A stretch of 43,483 nucleotides of DNA from Streptomyces virginiae (GCF_000720455.1 NZ_JOAK01000043.1:1-43483); one strand, 5' to 3'; shown: positions 6,650-15,464, counted from the first letter of the stretch. Notes: a model not told the origin generated them from the sequence alone. Numbers and translations are program-made.

Positions 6650-6838
6650 ATGACCCTCGTCACCGCCCTCATCCTCGTCGCGGTCGCCGCCCTGGTCGGC
6701 CTGCTGGCCCTGGCCCCCACCGCCCCCGCACGCCGCAACCCCGTGCCCGGCCGGCGCAACCGGGCCGCCCGCCGCCGCGCCGCCTCGCGGCTGGACGACA
6801 TCCCCCGCCCGCGGGGAATCCACCACCACGCCCGCTGA
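6650..6838 (+). CDS. Small single-pass membrane protein
   Basis: 62 aa. The ATG at 6650 is preceded by GGAAGGCAGGAAC. One membrane segment (about residues 2-22, MTLVTALILVAVAALVGLLA) is followed by a strongly basic cytoplasmic tail (RRNPVPGRRNRAARRRAAS) and ends in a His-rich tip. It may be driven by the SigB-like promoter at 6581-6604, and its neighbours on the right are also stress-type small proteins. Function unknown. Confidence 0.65.
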   Translation: MTLVTALILVAVAALVGLLALAPTAPARRNPVPGRRNRAARRRAASRLDDIPRPRGIHHHAR

Positions 6839-7037
6839 CAGACCGCACCGTACGGGCGGCCGCCGTTCGTTGGAGGCGAGCAGGTCCCCTGCTGCGTCAC
6901 GACGACCGGCCCGGCTTGGCCGGCGCACACCCCCAACAGGCGCCTTCCCTGATTCGTTCCCACCAGTGCGCCGCATCCCGGTGGGGGTGCGGCGGGGTCC
7001 CTGTGGACTGCGGCGGCGGGATACGGCCGGATGGCAG

Positions 7038-7081
7038 AACGGCGCGGGGCGCCCACCACGTGGTGGGCGCCCCGCGCCGTT
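7038..7081. terminator. Perfect 44-bp palindrome, likely bidirectional terminator
   Basis: The 22-bp arms pair without a mismatch around CACGTG (7057-7062). It lies 27 bp past the stop of the minus-strand gene 7269-7108 and downstream of the plus-strand gene ending at 6838, so it can end both transcripts. Confidence 0.7.
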
Positions 7082-7107
7082 GCCTGGTGCGCGATGCCGC
7101 GCTACAG

Positions 7108-7269
7108 CTACCAGCGGTACCAGCGGCCGCTGCTGCCCTTCGGGCGGGCGACAAAGCCGATCAGCCACAGGATCAGCACCGCGATCGCGACCCACCAGAG
7201 GATCTTCACCGCGAAACCGGCACCGAACAGGATCAGAACGAGCAGAAGAACAAGAAGCAGGGGAACCAT
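7108..7269 (-). CDS. Conserved small hydrophobic membrane protein
   Basis: 53 aa. The ATG at 7269 has GGAGG 9 nt upstream; a longer reading to 7290 is not needed. It has two membrane segments in series (VPLLLVLLLVLILFGAGF and LWWVAIAVLILWLIGFV) and ends with the basic, aromatic tail GRWYRW. Short proteins with this pattern are annotated only as hydrophobic protein in many Streptomyces genomes and often sit near CsbD genes. It is divergent from the csbD-type gene at 7557. Membrane location is clear; function is unknown. Confidence 0.8.
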   Translation of the reverse strand: MVPLLLVLLLVLILFGAGFAVKILWWVAIAVLILWLIGFVARPKGSSGRWYRW

Positions 7270-7556
7270 GGTTATCAACCTCCGACCCACCGCGTGCCCG
7301 ACCGACTCCCGACCATGCAGACGGGTTTTACGGGTTTCTTATCCACGCAGGCGGGCAGCAGGAACAGCCCCTACCGCCCCTTCCCTCCGGCCAACGCCCC
7401 GCACCGGCGCGGGAGCACCGATGCGCGGGCCACGCAGCGCGGCGGCCCCGCATCCCGATCCGCCCGCCCGCCCGCCAGAACGACCAGGTTTGCCGGCGCG
7501 GATCGTGAGCAGGCGAGTGGTCACGACCAACCCGGTACAGCAACGAGGAGGTCCCG

Positions 7557-7730
7557 ATGTCGGGCACGGAGAAGACCAAGGCACACGCCGAGCAGGCCAA
7601 GGGCAAGGCCAAGGAGGCCATGGGCCGCATGGCCGGCAACGAGCGGATGACCGCCGAAGGCCACGCGGACCAGGCCAAGGGCAACGCCCGCCATGCCAAG
7701 GAAGACATCAAGGACACCTTCCGCCACTAG
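7557..7730 (+). CDS. CsbD-like general stress protein
   Basis: 57 aa. The ATG at 7557 is behind GAGGAGG. The sequence is a Lys/Ala-rich amphipathic helix, AEQAKGKAKEAMGRMAGNER, then MTAEGHADQAKGNARHAKED. This is the two-part KGKxKExxGxxxxxxxxxxxGxxxxxxGxxxxxxxD signature of the CsbD family, and the length is normal. In Bacillus csbD is under the general stress sigma factor. Here the small membrane genes on either side suggest a stress group, but no clear SigB-type promoter was found directly upstream. The molecular function of the family is unknown. Confidence 0.9.
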   Translation: MSGTEKTKAHAEQAKGKAKEAMGRMAGNERMTAEGHADQAKGNARHAKEDIKDTFRH

Positions 7731-7756
7731 GTGTTCGGACGCACTGCCCCCTTGTG

Positions 7757-7792
7757 CTGGGCCCCGACCCTCTCCCCCGGGTCGGGGCCCAG
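7757..7792 (+). terminator. Terminator of csbD-like gene
   Basis: A 14-bp perfect stem (CTGGGCCCCGACCC / GGGTCGGGGCCCAG) with an 8-nt loop, starting 27 bp after the stop codon at 7730. No T-tract. Confidence 0.75.
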
Positions 7793-8039
7793 CCACGTTC
7801 CGGTGGCCCGCACCTGCGGTTGAACAGCACTCCTGCAGGCAGCGAACGTCTGCGGCGGCGGGGCGGCGCCCGCAGCTGATCCGGCCGGGGCCCGGGCCGC
7901 CTGTGCGGTCCCGGGGCCCCGGCCCCTCCCCCGCAGAGGTCAGCCGGCGCCGTTCGCGGGTACCGGATGGCCGCTGGGGCCGCGGACGTCGGCGAAGAAC
8001 GCGCCGCCACCGACGCCCAGGCCGCGGGGCGGGCAACGC

Positions 8040-8668
8040 CGTGACACGGTCAGCCCGCACGCCATCCAGGCCTCCGGAAGTGCGGCCCGCTACGTGGTGG
8101 CCGACATCACCGACGCGGCGCAGGTGGAAAAGGCCGTCGACGCCGCCGTCGCCGACATCGGCCGTCTCGACATCGCGGTGAACAACGCCGGATACGACGG
8201 GAAGTACCAGCTCACCCGCGACTACTCCACCGACATGCTCGACCGGATGATCGCCCTCAACGTACGCGGGGGGGGTTGCTGTCGATGAAACACGAGCTCC
8301 GGCACATGAGCGTGCAGGGATCCGGGTCGATCGTGAACATGTCCTCCGGTGCCGGGCTGATCGGGGTTCCCGGCTTCTCCGGGTACGAGGCCACCAAGGC
8401 AGCCGAGATCGGCATGACCAGGAGCACGGCGGTCGAGGTGGCACCCCAGGGCATACGCGTCCACGCCGTGTGCCCTGGCCTGGTCGACACCCCCATGATC
8501 GCCGCCCTGGACCCGGACCAGCGCACATCACTCGATGCCGCCCACCCGCTGGGTCGGATCGCCCGTGCCGAGGAGATCGCCGACGCCGTGGTCTGGCTCT
8601 CCTCCGGCAGGGCCGGCTTCGTCACCGGCATCGCGCTCCCCGTCGACGGCGGATACACCGTCCCCTGA
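8040..8668 (+). pseudogene. Short-chain dehydrogenase/reductase, decayed
   Basis: Recognisable SDR sequence begins about 8040 (DTVSPHAIQASG, then RYVVADIT) and continues DIGRLDIAVNNAGYDGKYQL to 8270. After eight consecutive G (8268-8275) the frame changes, and the remainder follows to a stop at 8668: IVNMSSGAGLIG, the catalytic GYEATKAAEIG (YxxxK), HAVCPGLVDTPM and FVTGIALPVDGGY. The nucleotide-binding N-terminus with TGxxxGIG is absent or eroded, and no proper start exists. The NNAG, catalytic Tyr/Lys and C-terminal motifs are intact, so decay is recent. The G-run shift alone might be a sequencing error, but the missing N-terminus is not. Confidence 0.75.
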
Positions 8669-8747
8669 ACGGCGGCCCGCCCGGGCACGGGTGTCCGTTC
8701 GAGGAGCACGGCAGGGCGCTGTGCAAGCGCGGCATCCGGCGTCCCCG

Positions 8748-9380
8748 CTACGGACTGCTGGGGTTGATCGGTTCCACGTCGTTCGTGCCGGCCGCTTTGG
8801 CCCCGGCGAGCGCCGGCCGGGGGGACTCGGCGGCATCAGGCGGGTTGCTCAGGCCGTGCCGCCAGCCGCCGCCCTCGACGGCCCAGCCTGTGATCTCGGG
8901 CTTGACCGGGGGGAGCGCCCACGGCTCCAGGGCTCCGGCGCAGAACTCCGCCAGGAACTGGACCATTCCGCCCTCGTAGTGCCACCAGGGGCCGTTGCGG
9001 GAGCAGATGGTGACCAGCCAGTGCTCGGGGTCGTCCCCGAGCACGCTCCAGAAGAACTGGTCGCCCTCCGCCGAGTCCCCCCAGGGGATCAGGGGCGTCG
9101 AAACGAGCTCTGCAGGACGCAGATCGGCGGGGTAGTCGCAGTCCCACCTCTCCGATCGCCTCCCCCGGGCCTCGGCCGTCACGGCTTCCTCCCCGGGCCA
9201 AGGGAGCATGATGACCAGGAAGTCGTCCAGGCCGAAAGCCGGATACCACTCGGCGAGCGACTTGAAATCGGACGGCAGGGCCCTTCCGGCTTCCTCCTCG
9301 ACGGCCCGCCAGTCGAAAACGGCCCGCTTCTGCCGGCGCAATGGCGCCAGCCCGGGGACGACGCGCTCCAGCGCGGTCAT
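8748..9380 (-). CDS. SMI1/KNR4 (SUKH) family protein
   Basis: 210 aa from the ATG at 9380. The FDWRAVEEEAGRALPSDFKS start, the DDFLVIMLPW strand, IPWGDSAEGDQFFW and the DPEHWLVTICSRN / WHYEGGMVQFLAEF segments are the conserved blocks of the SUKH fold. SUKH proteins are often immunity partners of polymorphic toxins. No toxin gene is visible beside it, so it is an orphan here. The Pro/Ala-rich last 30 residues are probably disordered. No membrane segment. Confidence 0.8.
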   Translation of the reverse strand: MTALERVVPGLAPLRRQKRAVFDWRAVEEEAGRALPSDFKSLAEWYPAFGLDDFLVIMLPWPGEEAVTAEARGRRSERWDCDYPADLRPAELVSTPLIPWGDSAEGDQFFWSVLGDDPEHWLVTICSRNGPWWHYEGGMVQFLAEFCAGALEPWALPPVKPEITGWAVEGGGWRHGLSNPPDAAESPRPALAGAKAAGTNDVEPINPSSP

Positions 9381-9638
9381 TGCCTCGTCCGGGTCGAGGG
9401 TCCGGTGCGTCGGCGCAGCCTGCCATACGGCTCCGACAGGCTTGCCCCCCTCAGGTGCTCCGCTGGGCGCGCGGCACCAGCAGGGAAACGCCGTGTCCTG
9501 ACTGCGTGGAGGTGACCCACGAAGTTCACCGGGTTCCCTATGAAGGCCCGGCAGTGGACCGGCACGGCCGCCCTCCGGGAGTTGCGTCCCGGCCGGGGGC
9601 GCCGCGCCGGCCCATCCGCCGGCCCGCCGACCTGCCGG

Positions 9639-10211
9639 TCAGGGGGCGTCGATGAGTACCCGGCCGTCGGTCGGCACGATTGCCGCGAGCCCGTTCGCGT
9701 ACGCGTTCTGCACGCGGGACCGCTCCGTCGCGTTGGGCACGGCGTTGGTGCAGGCCGTGCCGGCGCTGGATCCGGACATCAGCTGGGAGCACGGCCCCGG
9801 CTTGGTGTCCGGGAGGCCCAGGCTGTGGCCCAGCTCGTGCGCGGCGATGCGCGTCTTGTCGTACCCCTGGCTCACGGCCTGCGCGCCGAGTTCGACTCGG
9901 ACCTGTCGTCCCGGACGGACCGGGCCGAGGGTGGCTTGCGGCCAGCCGGTGGTGGCCACGATGACGATCTCGGCCCGGGCCCCGGGGGCGGCCTCCACCA
10001 GCCGTACGTTGGTGACGTTCGCGTTCCAGGAAGCGACCCCGGCCGCGATGGCGGCTTCCCAGCCACCGGCCCGGCTGTCGTCGTAACGGAGTGTCACCAC
10101 CGCTGCGGTGGCGTCCGGTGTGGGTGCGGGTGCCGCGGTCGCGGCGGTTGCCGCCGTGAGGACCAGCGCGGCGGCGGAGGTGCCGACTTTCAGCCAGGTG
10201 CCCAGAGACAT
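9639..10211 (-). CDS. snpA: Snapalysin-type extracellular metalloprotease (M7)
   Basis: 190 aa. The ATG at 10211 follows GAAGGAAG. A Sec signal peptide (TWLKVGTSAAALVLTAATAA) cleaves near Ala27. The zinc motif HELGHSLGLPD (residues 125-135: H125, E126, H129, D135) is the M7 HExxHxxGxxD type, followed by PGPCSQLMSGSSAGTACTN with two Cys (141, 154) expected to form the conserved disulfide. Length is normal for the small neutral protease precursor. It hydrolyses secreted proteins, with preference for Tyr/Phe at P1'. The LysR-type regulator that usually sits divergently next to snpA is not seen; the 850 bp upstream hold no intact gene. Confidence 0.93.
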   Translation of the reverse strand: MSLGTWLKVGTSAAALVLTAATAATAAPAPTPDATAAVVTLRYDDSRAGGWEAAIAAGVASWNANVTNVRLVEAAPGARAEIVIVATTGWPQATLGPVRPGRQVRVELGAQAVSQGYDKTRIAAHELGHSLGLPDTKPGPCSQLMSGSSAGTACTNAVPNATERSRVQNAYANGLAAIVPTDGRVLIDAP

Positions 10212-11065
10212 GGTCGTCTTCCTTCACGCGTGGGGGGGGGACCCGGCCCCTCAGCGGAGCCGGGGCACTGGAGGCGCCGCCACCGCCCGCCTGTGGCCCG
10301 CGAGTTCGGACAGCCGCCCCTCCGGAGCCCTAAGAAGGTAGTCCCGCACCCCACTGTCCCGTCATGCACCTGCCAGCCAATTCCAGCCCGCACTCCAGCC
10401 GATGGCCGGTCAGCGGGCGGCGCCGTCCCGGGGCTCGCGCGGCCGCGGCCGGCAGCAGGCAGGAGCCGGTGCCGACGCCTACCTCGGACTGCGCCACGGC
10501 GGTGGCAGAGTGGTCCGCCCAGCTCCTGCGCGACAGCCTGTGCCGCTCCGGGCGCTCCGCCTCCGCCTGGGTCTCGGCCAACTCCGCGCGGGTCCTTCAC
10601 CCGCTCGCGGCGCGCCTGCACGGTCCGCCTGCCCGTGTCCGGTTCCGGAGTCGGAAGGTGATCCGCCTCGGATCCGTTCGGCGGAGTGGTCAAACCCAGT
10701 ACCGTGTCCGGGGCCTTCGTCAGCCGGCCTTCCGCCCACTGCGCTCCGATCGCCGCGGCGAGGGGCTCGTCTCCAGTCCTGCGGGTCTTGGCCAGTACGC
10801 GTCCCCGGGCCGCGGTGGGCTCCGACGGCACGTGCTCCTACGACGCCACCGCCACCGCCTCCACATCCGTGCCCGGAAGTCTCCCGCCCGCTCCCCGAAA
10901 CGCCCGACACCTGCCAGGACACCGCGCGTCGACCAGCAACCGAGTGAGGCTCAGGACAACTCACAGGGGGGCGGCGCGGTGCCGCAGACGCCGGAGACAG
11001 GAGTCAGGAGTCAGGCGTCAGCCACGTTCCTTGCAATCAGTACTCCCGCTTGATCTCTTCTCCTG
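10212..11065. other. No intact gene; possibly decayed DNA
   Basis: About 850 bp between snapalysin and the pentapeptide gene. Long ORFs exist on both strands but read as Arg/Pro/Gly shadows. Two minus-strand pieces look more protein-like, TRRTGDEPLAAAIGAQWAEG (about 10790-10730) and AETQAEAERPERHRLSRRSW (about 10580-10520). They are in different frames, which would fit an old frameshifted gene of unknown family. No terminators, tRNA or insertion-sequence ends were seen. Confidence 0.3.
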
Positions 11066-13249
11066 GTGACGACGACCTCGCCGAACCTGAAGCCGCCACC
11101 CTGGCCCCACTGCGCCGTCGGAGCGAGCCCGGAGGATCCCGTGGGCTGTCGTGGCCTCGTCGTCGACCCGTACGACGCCTGCCTGGCCCACCTGCCGGAA
11201 GCCTTCCGCGCGACGTACCTGGCCGGCCTGGCCCCCGACACCGAGATCAATCACTCCGGCACCACCTTCACCGGTGATCTGCTGCATCGACTGCTCCACG
11301 CGCTCCGGGACCCGAACAGCGGGCGGCCGATGGTCAGCCACGCGCGCTTCGAAGCCGCCACGTTCTCCGGCGATGCCGTCTTCCGCGGGGCGAAGTTCGC
11401 GGGGAGCGCCGACTTCAGGAGGGCGGTGTTCGCGGGGAGCGCCGGGTTCAGCAAGGCGGTGTTCTCCCGTGCTGCGGACTTCGGTGGGGCGATGTTCGCC
11501 CATGACGCCCGCTTCGACAAGGCGATGTTCACCGACGCTGCGTTCGTCGGGGCGGTCTTCTCCGGTGACGCCTGGTTCGGGGCGGCGGCGTTCTCCCATG
11601 ACGTTCACTTCGACCATGCCGCGTTCACCGAAGCCGACTTCCGCGGTGCGGTCTTTTCAGGGAGCGCGGGGTTCGGCAGGACGGCGTTCTCCGGCAGCGC
11701 CCTCTTCGACGGGGCGGAGTTCTCCGCGGCGGCGAACTTGCGCGGGGCTGTCTTCTCCGGTGACGCGAGGTTCGGCGGAACTCGGTTCGATGGCGACGCC
11801 CGTTTCGGCGCGGCGACGTTCTCCCGCAGCGCCGACTTCCGCAGGGCAGCCTTCTCCGGCGACGCGTGGTTCGACGCGGTGACCTTCTCCGGCGGCGCCC
11901 GGTTCAGCGCGGCGACACTGGCCGGGAGCGCCCGCTTCGACGCCACGGCGTTCTCCGGCGAGGCCGCCTTCCACAGGACGGCGTTCTCCGGCGGTGCCCG
12001 CTTCGTCCGGGCGAAGTTCTCGGACAGCGCCGACTTCAGCGGGGCGGTGTTCTGCGGTGTGGCGACCTTCCGCCGGGCTGCCTTCTCCGGCGGTGCCGTC
12101 TTCGGCGCGGCGACCTTCTCCACCAGCGCCTCCTTCAGCGGAACGACCTTCGAGACCGTGTCCCGGCTGGGCCCGTTGGCCTGCCAGGGGGAGCTGGATC
12201 TCTCCGGTGCGCGTTTCCGCAGTCCGGTGACCATCGAGGCGGCAACGGCCCTCTTGTCGTGTGTCAGGACCCGCTGGGACTCCACGGCCACCCTGCTTCT
12301 GCGCTACGCGACAGCTGACCTCACGGACGCCGTCTTCGAGTACCCGCTGAGCGTGGCCACGCGCCCGGCCGCCTTCACCTCCGACCGCCATCCGGTCGAC
12401 GAGTCCGCGCTGACGGGCCTCGACCCGAGAGCCCGGATCACCTCGTTGAGCGGTGTGAACGCGGCGCACCTGTCGCTGACCGACGTCGACCTGTCCGGCT
12501 GCCGGCTCACCGGCACCTTCCACCTCGACCAGCTCCGCCTCGAAGGCCGCTGCGCCTTCGAGGCCGCCCCCACCGGCCTGCACCGGCGCGGCGCCTTTCC
12601 CGCCCGCTGGACACAGCGGCGCACCCTCGCCGAGGAGCACCACTGGCGTGCCGCCACGGGCTCAACCGGCTGGACGCCCGCGCCTTCCGGGACGTCCCCC
12701 CAACAGCCTTCCTCCCTCGCCCCCGTGTACCGCCATCTGCGGAAATCTCTCGAGGACGCCAAGAACGAGCCGGACGCGGCAGACTTCTACTACGGCGAGA
12801 TGGAGATGCGCCGCCACGACGGCGACCGGCCCCGCTCCGAGCGCGCGCTGCTCACCCTGTACTGGGCCGTTTCCGGCTACGGTTTGCGCGCCAGCAGGGC
12901 CTTGGCCTGGCTCTTTGGGGCCATGGCCGTCACTGTCCTGATCATGATGCTGTGGGGCATCCCGGAGGACGCTCCACGGGCCATGAGGACCGGCCACCTG
13001 ACCGGGCAGGACATCTCACTGCCCACGGCGAACCCCACCGCCGTGAACCCGTCCGGTCCGCTGAGCTCCCGGCTGACCTCCCAGCGCTGGGAGAAGTCCG
13101 TGCGGATCGTCGTGAACTCGGTCGTCTTCCGCTCGTCCGGCCAAAACCTCACCACGACCGGCACCTACGTCGAGATGGCATCCCGCCTGACCGAAGCCGC
13201 GCTGCTGGGCCTTGCGGTGCTTGCCGTTCGCGGACGAGTGAAGCGGTAG
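11066..13249 (+). CDS. Pentapeptide-repeat protein with C-terminal membrane segments
   Basis: 727 aa from the GTG at 11066. The N-terminus (PPPWPHCAVGASPEDPVGCR) holds two Cys and may bind metal. Residues about 90-360 are a long run of pentapeptide repeats with Phe at the central position (ATFSGDAVFRGAKFAGSADF and similar), predicted to form a right-handed quadrilateral beta-helix. A degenerate repeat block (LSLTDVDLSGCRLTG) follows at about 465-500, then a linker with YRHLRKSLEDAKNEPDAADF. Two membrane segments lie at about 606-630 and 700-720, with a pore-loop-like stretch between (VVNSVVFRSSGQNLTTTGTY), ending RGRVKR. This architecture occurs in actinobacterial proteins of unknown role. 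The beta-helix would be cytoplasmic and tethered to the membrane. Confidence 0.85.
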   Translation: MTTTSPNLKPPPWPHCAVGASPEDPVGCRGLVVDPYDACLAHLPEAFRATYLAGLAPDTEINHSGTTFTGDLLHRLLHALRDPNSGRPMVSHARFEAATFSGDAVFRGAKFAGSADFRRAVFAGSAGFSKAVFSRAADFGGAMFAHDARFDKAMFTDAAFVGAVFSGDAWFGAAAFSHDVHFDHAAFTEADFRGAVFSGSAGFGRTAFSGSALFDGAEFSAAANLRGAVFSGDARFGGTRFDGDARFGAATFSRSADFRRAAFSGDAWFDAVTFSGGARFSAATLAGSARFDATAFSGEAAFHRTAFSGGARFVRAKFSDSADFSGAVFCGVATFRRAAFSGGAVFGAATFSTSASFSGTTFETVSRLGPLACQGELDLSGARFRSPVTIEAATALLSCVRTRWDSTATLLLRYATADLTDAVFEYPLSVATRPAAFTSDRHPVDESALTGLDPRARITSLSGVNAAHLSLTDVDLSGCRLTGTFHLDQLRLEGRCAFEAAPTGLHRRGAFPARWTQRRTLAEEHHWRAATGSTGWTPAPSGTSPQQPSSLAPVYRHLRKSLEDAKNEPDAADFYYGEMEMRRHDGDRPRSERALLTLYWAVSGYGLRASRALAWLFGAMAVTVLIMMLWGIPEDAPRAMRTGHLTGQDISLPTANPTAVNPSGPLSSRLTSQRWEKSVRIVVNSVVFRSSGQNLTTTGTYVEMASRLTEAALLGLAVLAVRGRVKR

Positions 13250-13388
13250 CCCAGCGCCGGCGGAGGGATTGGCGCAACCGCCCGCGCCGTGGCCACCCGC
13301 TCCAGCAGCCCGGCGAATCCTTGACGGCCCCGCCCCGGTCGACCCGCGCTCGGCGGGACCGGCGGGTCGGCGGCAGGTGGCCGGCCTT

Positions 13389-13401
13389 TAGGGTTTGATC
13401 A
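13389..13401 (+). promoter_or_regulatory. -10 element for a leaderless start
   Basis: TAGGGT (13389-13394) ends 6 nt before the ATG at 13401, and no ribosome site is present. This places the expected transcript start on the A of the start codon. No convincing -35 was found. Confidence 0.45.
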
Positions 13402-14675
13402 TGAGTTTGACAGCAGGTCACGAGGAAGGAGCCCTGCCCGGTCCGACGGTGTCGGCGCGGGGCTGGCAGGCGCCGAGCGCGGTCGAGCGGGGGCTGTACG
13501 AGGCGAAGGTGCGCGGCGACTGGCCCGCGTACTACGACCTCGTCGCCCGGGCCGACCTGTACATGATGCAGTCGCGGGCGTACGTCGACGCGAACGCGGG
13601 CAACACCCGCTTCCACCCCTACTGGAACCCGCAGACGCAGAGCATGTGCCTGGCCGTCTACACCGGTGGCATGCTGCCGCCGCCCGTGGCCGACCCGGTC
13701 TACAACTGCTACGACCTGGGCTGGTTCGCGGAGGTGTGGAACCAGGACGACCCGCCGTATCTCGTCGTCAACCCCGGCAGCCCCTGCGAGGGCGTCCTGC
13801 CGGCCGGGCCGGAGGGGCGTGCCCTGTGGCAGCGTCACTCCGCCCCGGTCGAACGGCCGGGGCTGGCCCCGGACGTGATCCACACCCTGGAGGTGGGCGG
13901 CCCCCGCACCGGCCAGGTCGCCTTCGGTCTCGCGGTCGGCGCGCACATCAACGTGCACAACGGGCGCTACTGGAACTCGATGGCCTACCACGGCTGCGGC
14001 TACCGCGACGAGAAGCGCACGCTGGAGCGCTGGTGGGGCGTCACCACCCGGGAGGACTGGCAGGACACGCAGGAACGGCTGCTGCGCGCCGCAATGGTCA
14101 GCGGGGTCTGGGAGTTCGTCCTGCAGCTTCGCCGCTCCATGGCCCTGGACTTCGCGGGCCCCGTCGACGTCGACCACTGGCGCCAGGCGGCGGAGAAGGT
14201 GGTGCGCCGGCGTTCCGAGGCCGCCGCCGAACCCCGCCTGACCGCGGACGGCGTCACCGCGGGCCGCGCCGTCACCGCCGCGGAGCTGGAGGGCCAGGTG
14301 ACCGGTCTGCAGCGGCTGATCGGCCGCATCGCCCGCTACGAGGCGCGGTTCCGCGCCGACGGCCTGCTGCCCGAGGGGGGTTTCGTCCGGAGCGTCGAGG
14401 CCTGGGACTACGGCCGGGCCTCCGGCATGGCCCGCTGGGGACTCGCCGCCCGCCTGTGCTCGCTGCAGGAGGCGGAGGCGGCCGTGGTGCGGGCCGGCCG
14501 TCTCGTCCAGGTCAACTACCGCTCGTGGGAGGACTTCTCGGCCGCCTACGTCCTGGGCCGCTGTCTCCACTTCGACGAGGAGGAGTTCGGCGAGTGGTAC
14601 GAGACGGTCCTCGCGACCCACCGTGCCCTGACCGCGGACCCGGCCAGCCCGTGGCGCACGCTCCCCTGGACCTGA
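13401..14675 (+). CDS. SseB-like plus DUF1266 two-domain protein
   Basis: 424 aa; ATG at 13401, probably leaderless. Residues about 20-150 resemble the SseB N-terminal domain (LYMMQSRAYV, CLAVYTGGMLPPPV, YLVVNPGSPCEGVLP). Residues about 195-420 match DUF1266: the WWGVTTREDWQDTQERLL block near the domain start, then EAWDYGRASGMARWGLAARL, VNYRSWEDFSAAYVLGRCLH and the terminal TLPW. DUF1266 proteins are cytosolic and of unknown function. The fused SseB part is often found in actinobacterial proteins near secretion or effector genes, but nothing of that kind is adjacent. Confidence 0.8.
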   Translation: MSLTAGHEEGALPGPTVSARGWQAPSAVERGLYEAKVRGDWPAYYDLVARADLYMMQSRAYVDANAGNTRFHPYWNPQTQSMCLAVYTGGMLPPPVADPVYNCYDLGWFAEVWNQDDPPYLVVNPGSPCEGVLPAGPEGRALWQRHSAPVERPGLAPDVIHTLEVGGPRTGQVAFGLAVGAHINVHNGRYWNSMAYHGCGYRDEKRTLERWWGVTTREDWQDTQERLLRAAMVSGVWEFVLQLRRSMALDFAGPVDVDHWRQAAEKVVRRRSEAAAEPRLTADGVTAGRAVTAAELEGQVTGLQRLIGRIARYEARFRADGLLPEGGFVRSVEAWDYGRASGMARWGLAARLCSLQEAEAAVVRAGRLVQVNYRSWEDFSAAYVLGRCLHFDEEEFGEWYETVLATHRALTADPASPWRTLPWT

Positions 14676-14764
14676 GGATCCTGCTCCAGCGCCACGGTTC
14701 GGTGCCGGCGTCGGCGTCGGCGTCGGCGGGCACCTCGTGACACCGCGGTCACCGCGGGGACGGC

Positions 14765-14797
14765 GCAGGGGCCGGACCCGGTGGGTCCGGCCCCTGC
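14765..14797. terminator. Bidirectional terminator between convergent genes
   Basis: A 15-bp perfect stem (GCAGGGGCCGGACCC / GGGTCCGGCCCCTGC) with a 3-nt loop. It sits between the DUF1266 gene and the gene ending at 14814. Confidence 0.8.
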
Positions 14798-14813
14798 GGC
14801 CGTGTGTGGGGCG

Positions 14814-15230
14814 TCAGTTCTTGACGGGCTCCATGCAGAGGACGAACTTGTCCGTCTCGAGCTGCTGCGCGAGAGCGACGTCGGCCACGCCCTCGCACTT
14901 GTCGAGGTCGAAGGTGTTGTCGACGACCTTGACGACCTTGAAGAGGTTGGGCACCTTCTCGGTGCAGCCCTTGCTCTCGACCTCGGGGTCGTTCTCCGGG
15001 CCGGTGACGACGACGCAGTCGCCGGCCTCCGCGTGCACCGGGGCCTCGCCCGTCAGGTAGGGAAGGCCCAGGCGCCAGAAGAGCACGACCGCGATCGCCA
15101 GGACGATGCCGAGGATCTTCCTCCCCAGGCCGCCCTTCTTCTTCGCGGGCTCGGACGGCGCGACGGAGGCGTCGAACGGGCCGGGAGCGGCGGGCTGCTC
15201 GGGGGTCTGCGGCGCGGGAGGCGTGGCCAT
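14814..15230 (-). CDS. Membrane-anchored LppU/SCO3897-like protein
   Basis: 138 aa from the ATG at 15230 (AAGGAACC upstream). A Pro-rich cytoplasmic N-terminus ends in AKKKGGLGRK and is followed by one membrane segment (ILGIVLAIAVVLFWRLGLPY, about residues 37-57). The extracytoplasmic part reads GDCVVVTG, a GCTEK segment, LFKVVKVVD and DLDKCEGVAD, ending FVLCMEPVKN. Its four cysteines are spaced as in the LppU/SCO3897 family (GDCV...C....FKVV....C....C). Role unknown, probably a disulfide-stabilised extracytoplasmic domain. Confidence 0.75.
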   Translation of the reverse strand: MATPPAPQTPEQPAAPGPFDASVAPSEPAKKKGGLGRKILGIVLAIAVVLFWRLGLPYLTGEAPVHAEAGDCVVVTGPENDPEVESKGCTEKVPNLFKVVKVVDNTFDLDKCEGVADVALAQQLETDKFVLCMEPVKN

Positions 15231-15464
15231 GGAGGGTTCCTTGGGGACGTGTACGTGATCGAACGCGCGTACGTTACCGGCTCCTGGAACCACAAAAGGG
15301 ACTCTTCCCTTCCGCTTTCCAATCAGATGCGGAGTCGTGATCCTGCCGACCCGTCAGGGCCGCGCCGCCGGAACCCGGCCCACGGGCGCGCCCCGGGGCC
15401 CGGGGCCGGGGCCGGCGTCGAGGACTCCTGCCGGGCGCACGACGTCCGCCGCCGCCCCCGCACC

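Noticed and set aside
11251..12291. Long minus-strand frames of repeated Ala/Asn/Lys sequence opposite the pentapeptide gene
   Set aside because: They are the reverse-frame image of the pentapeptide repeats and have no ribosome sites.
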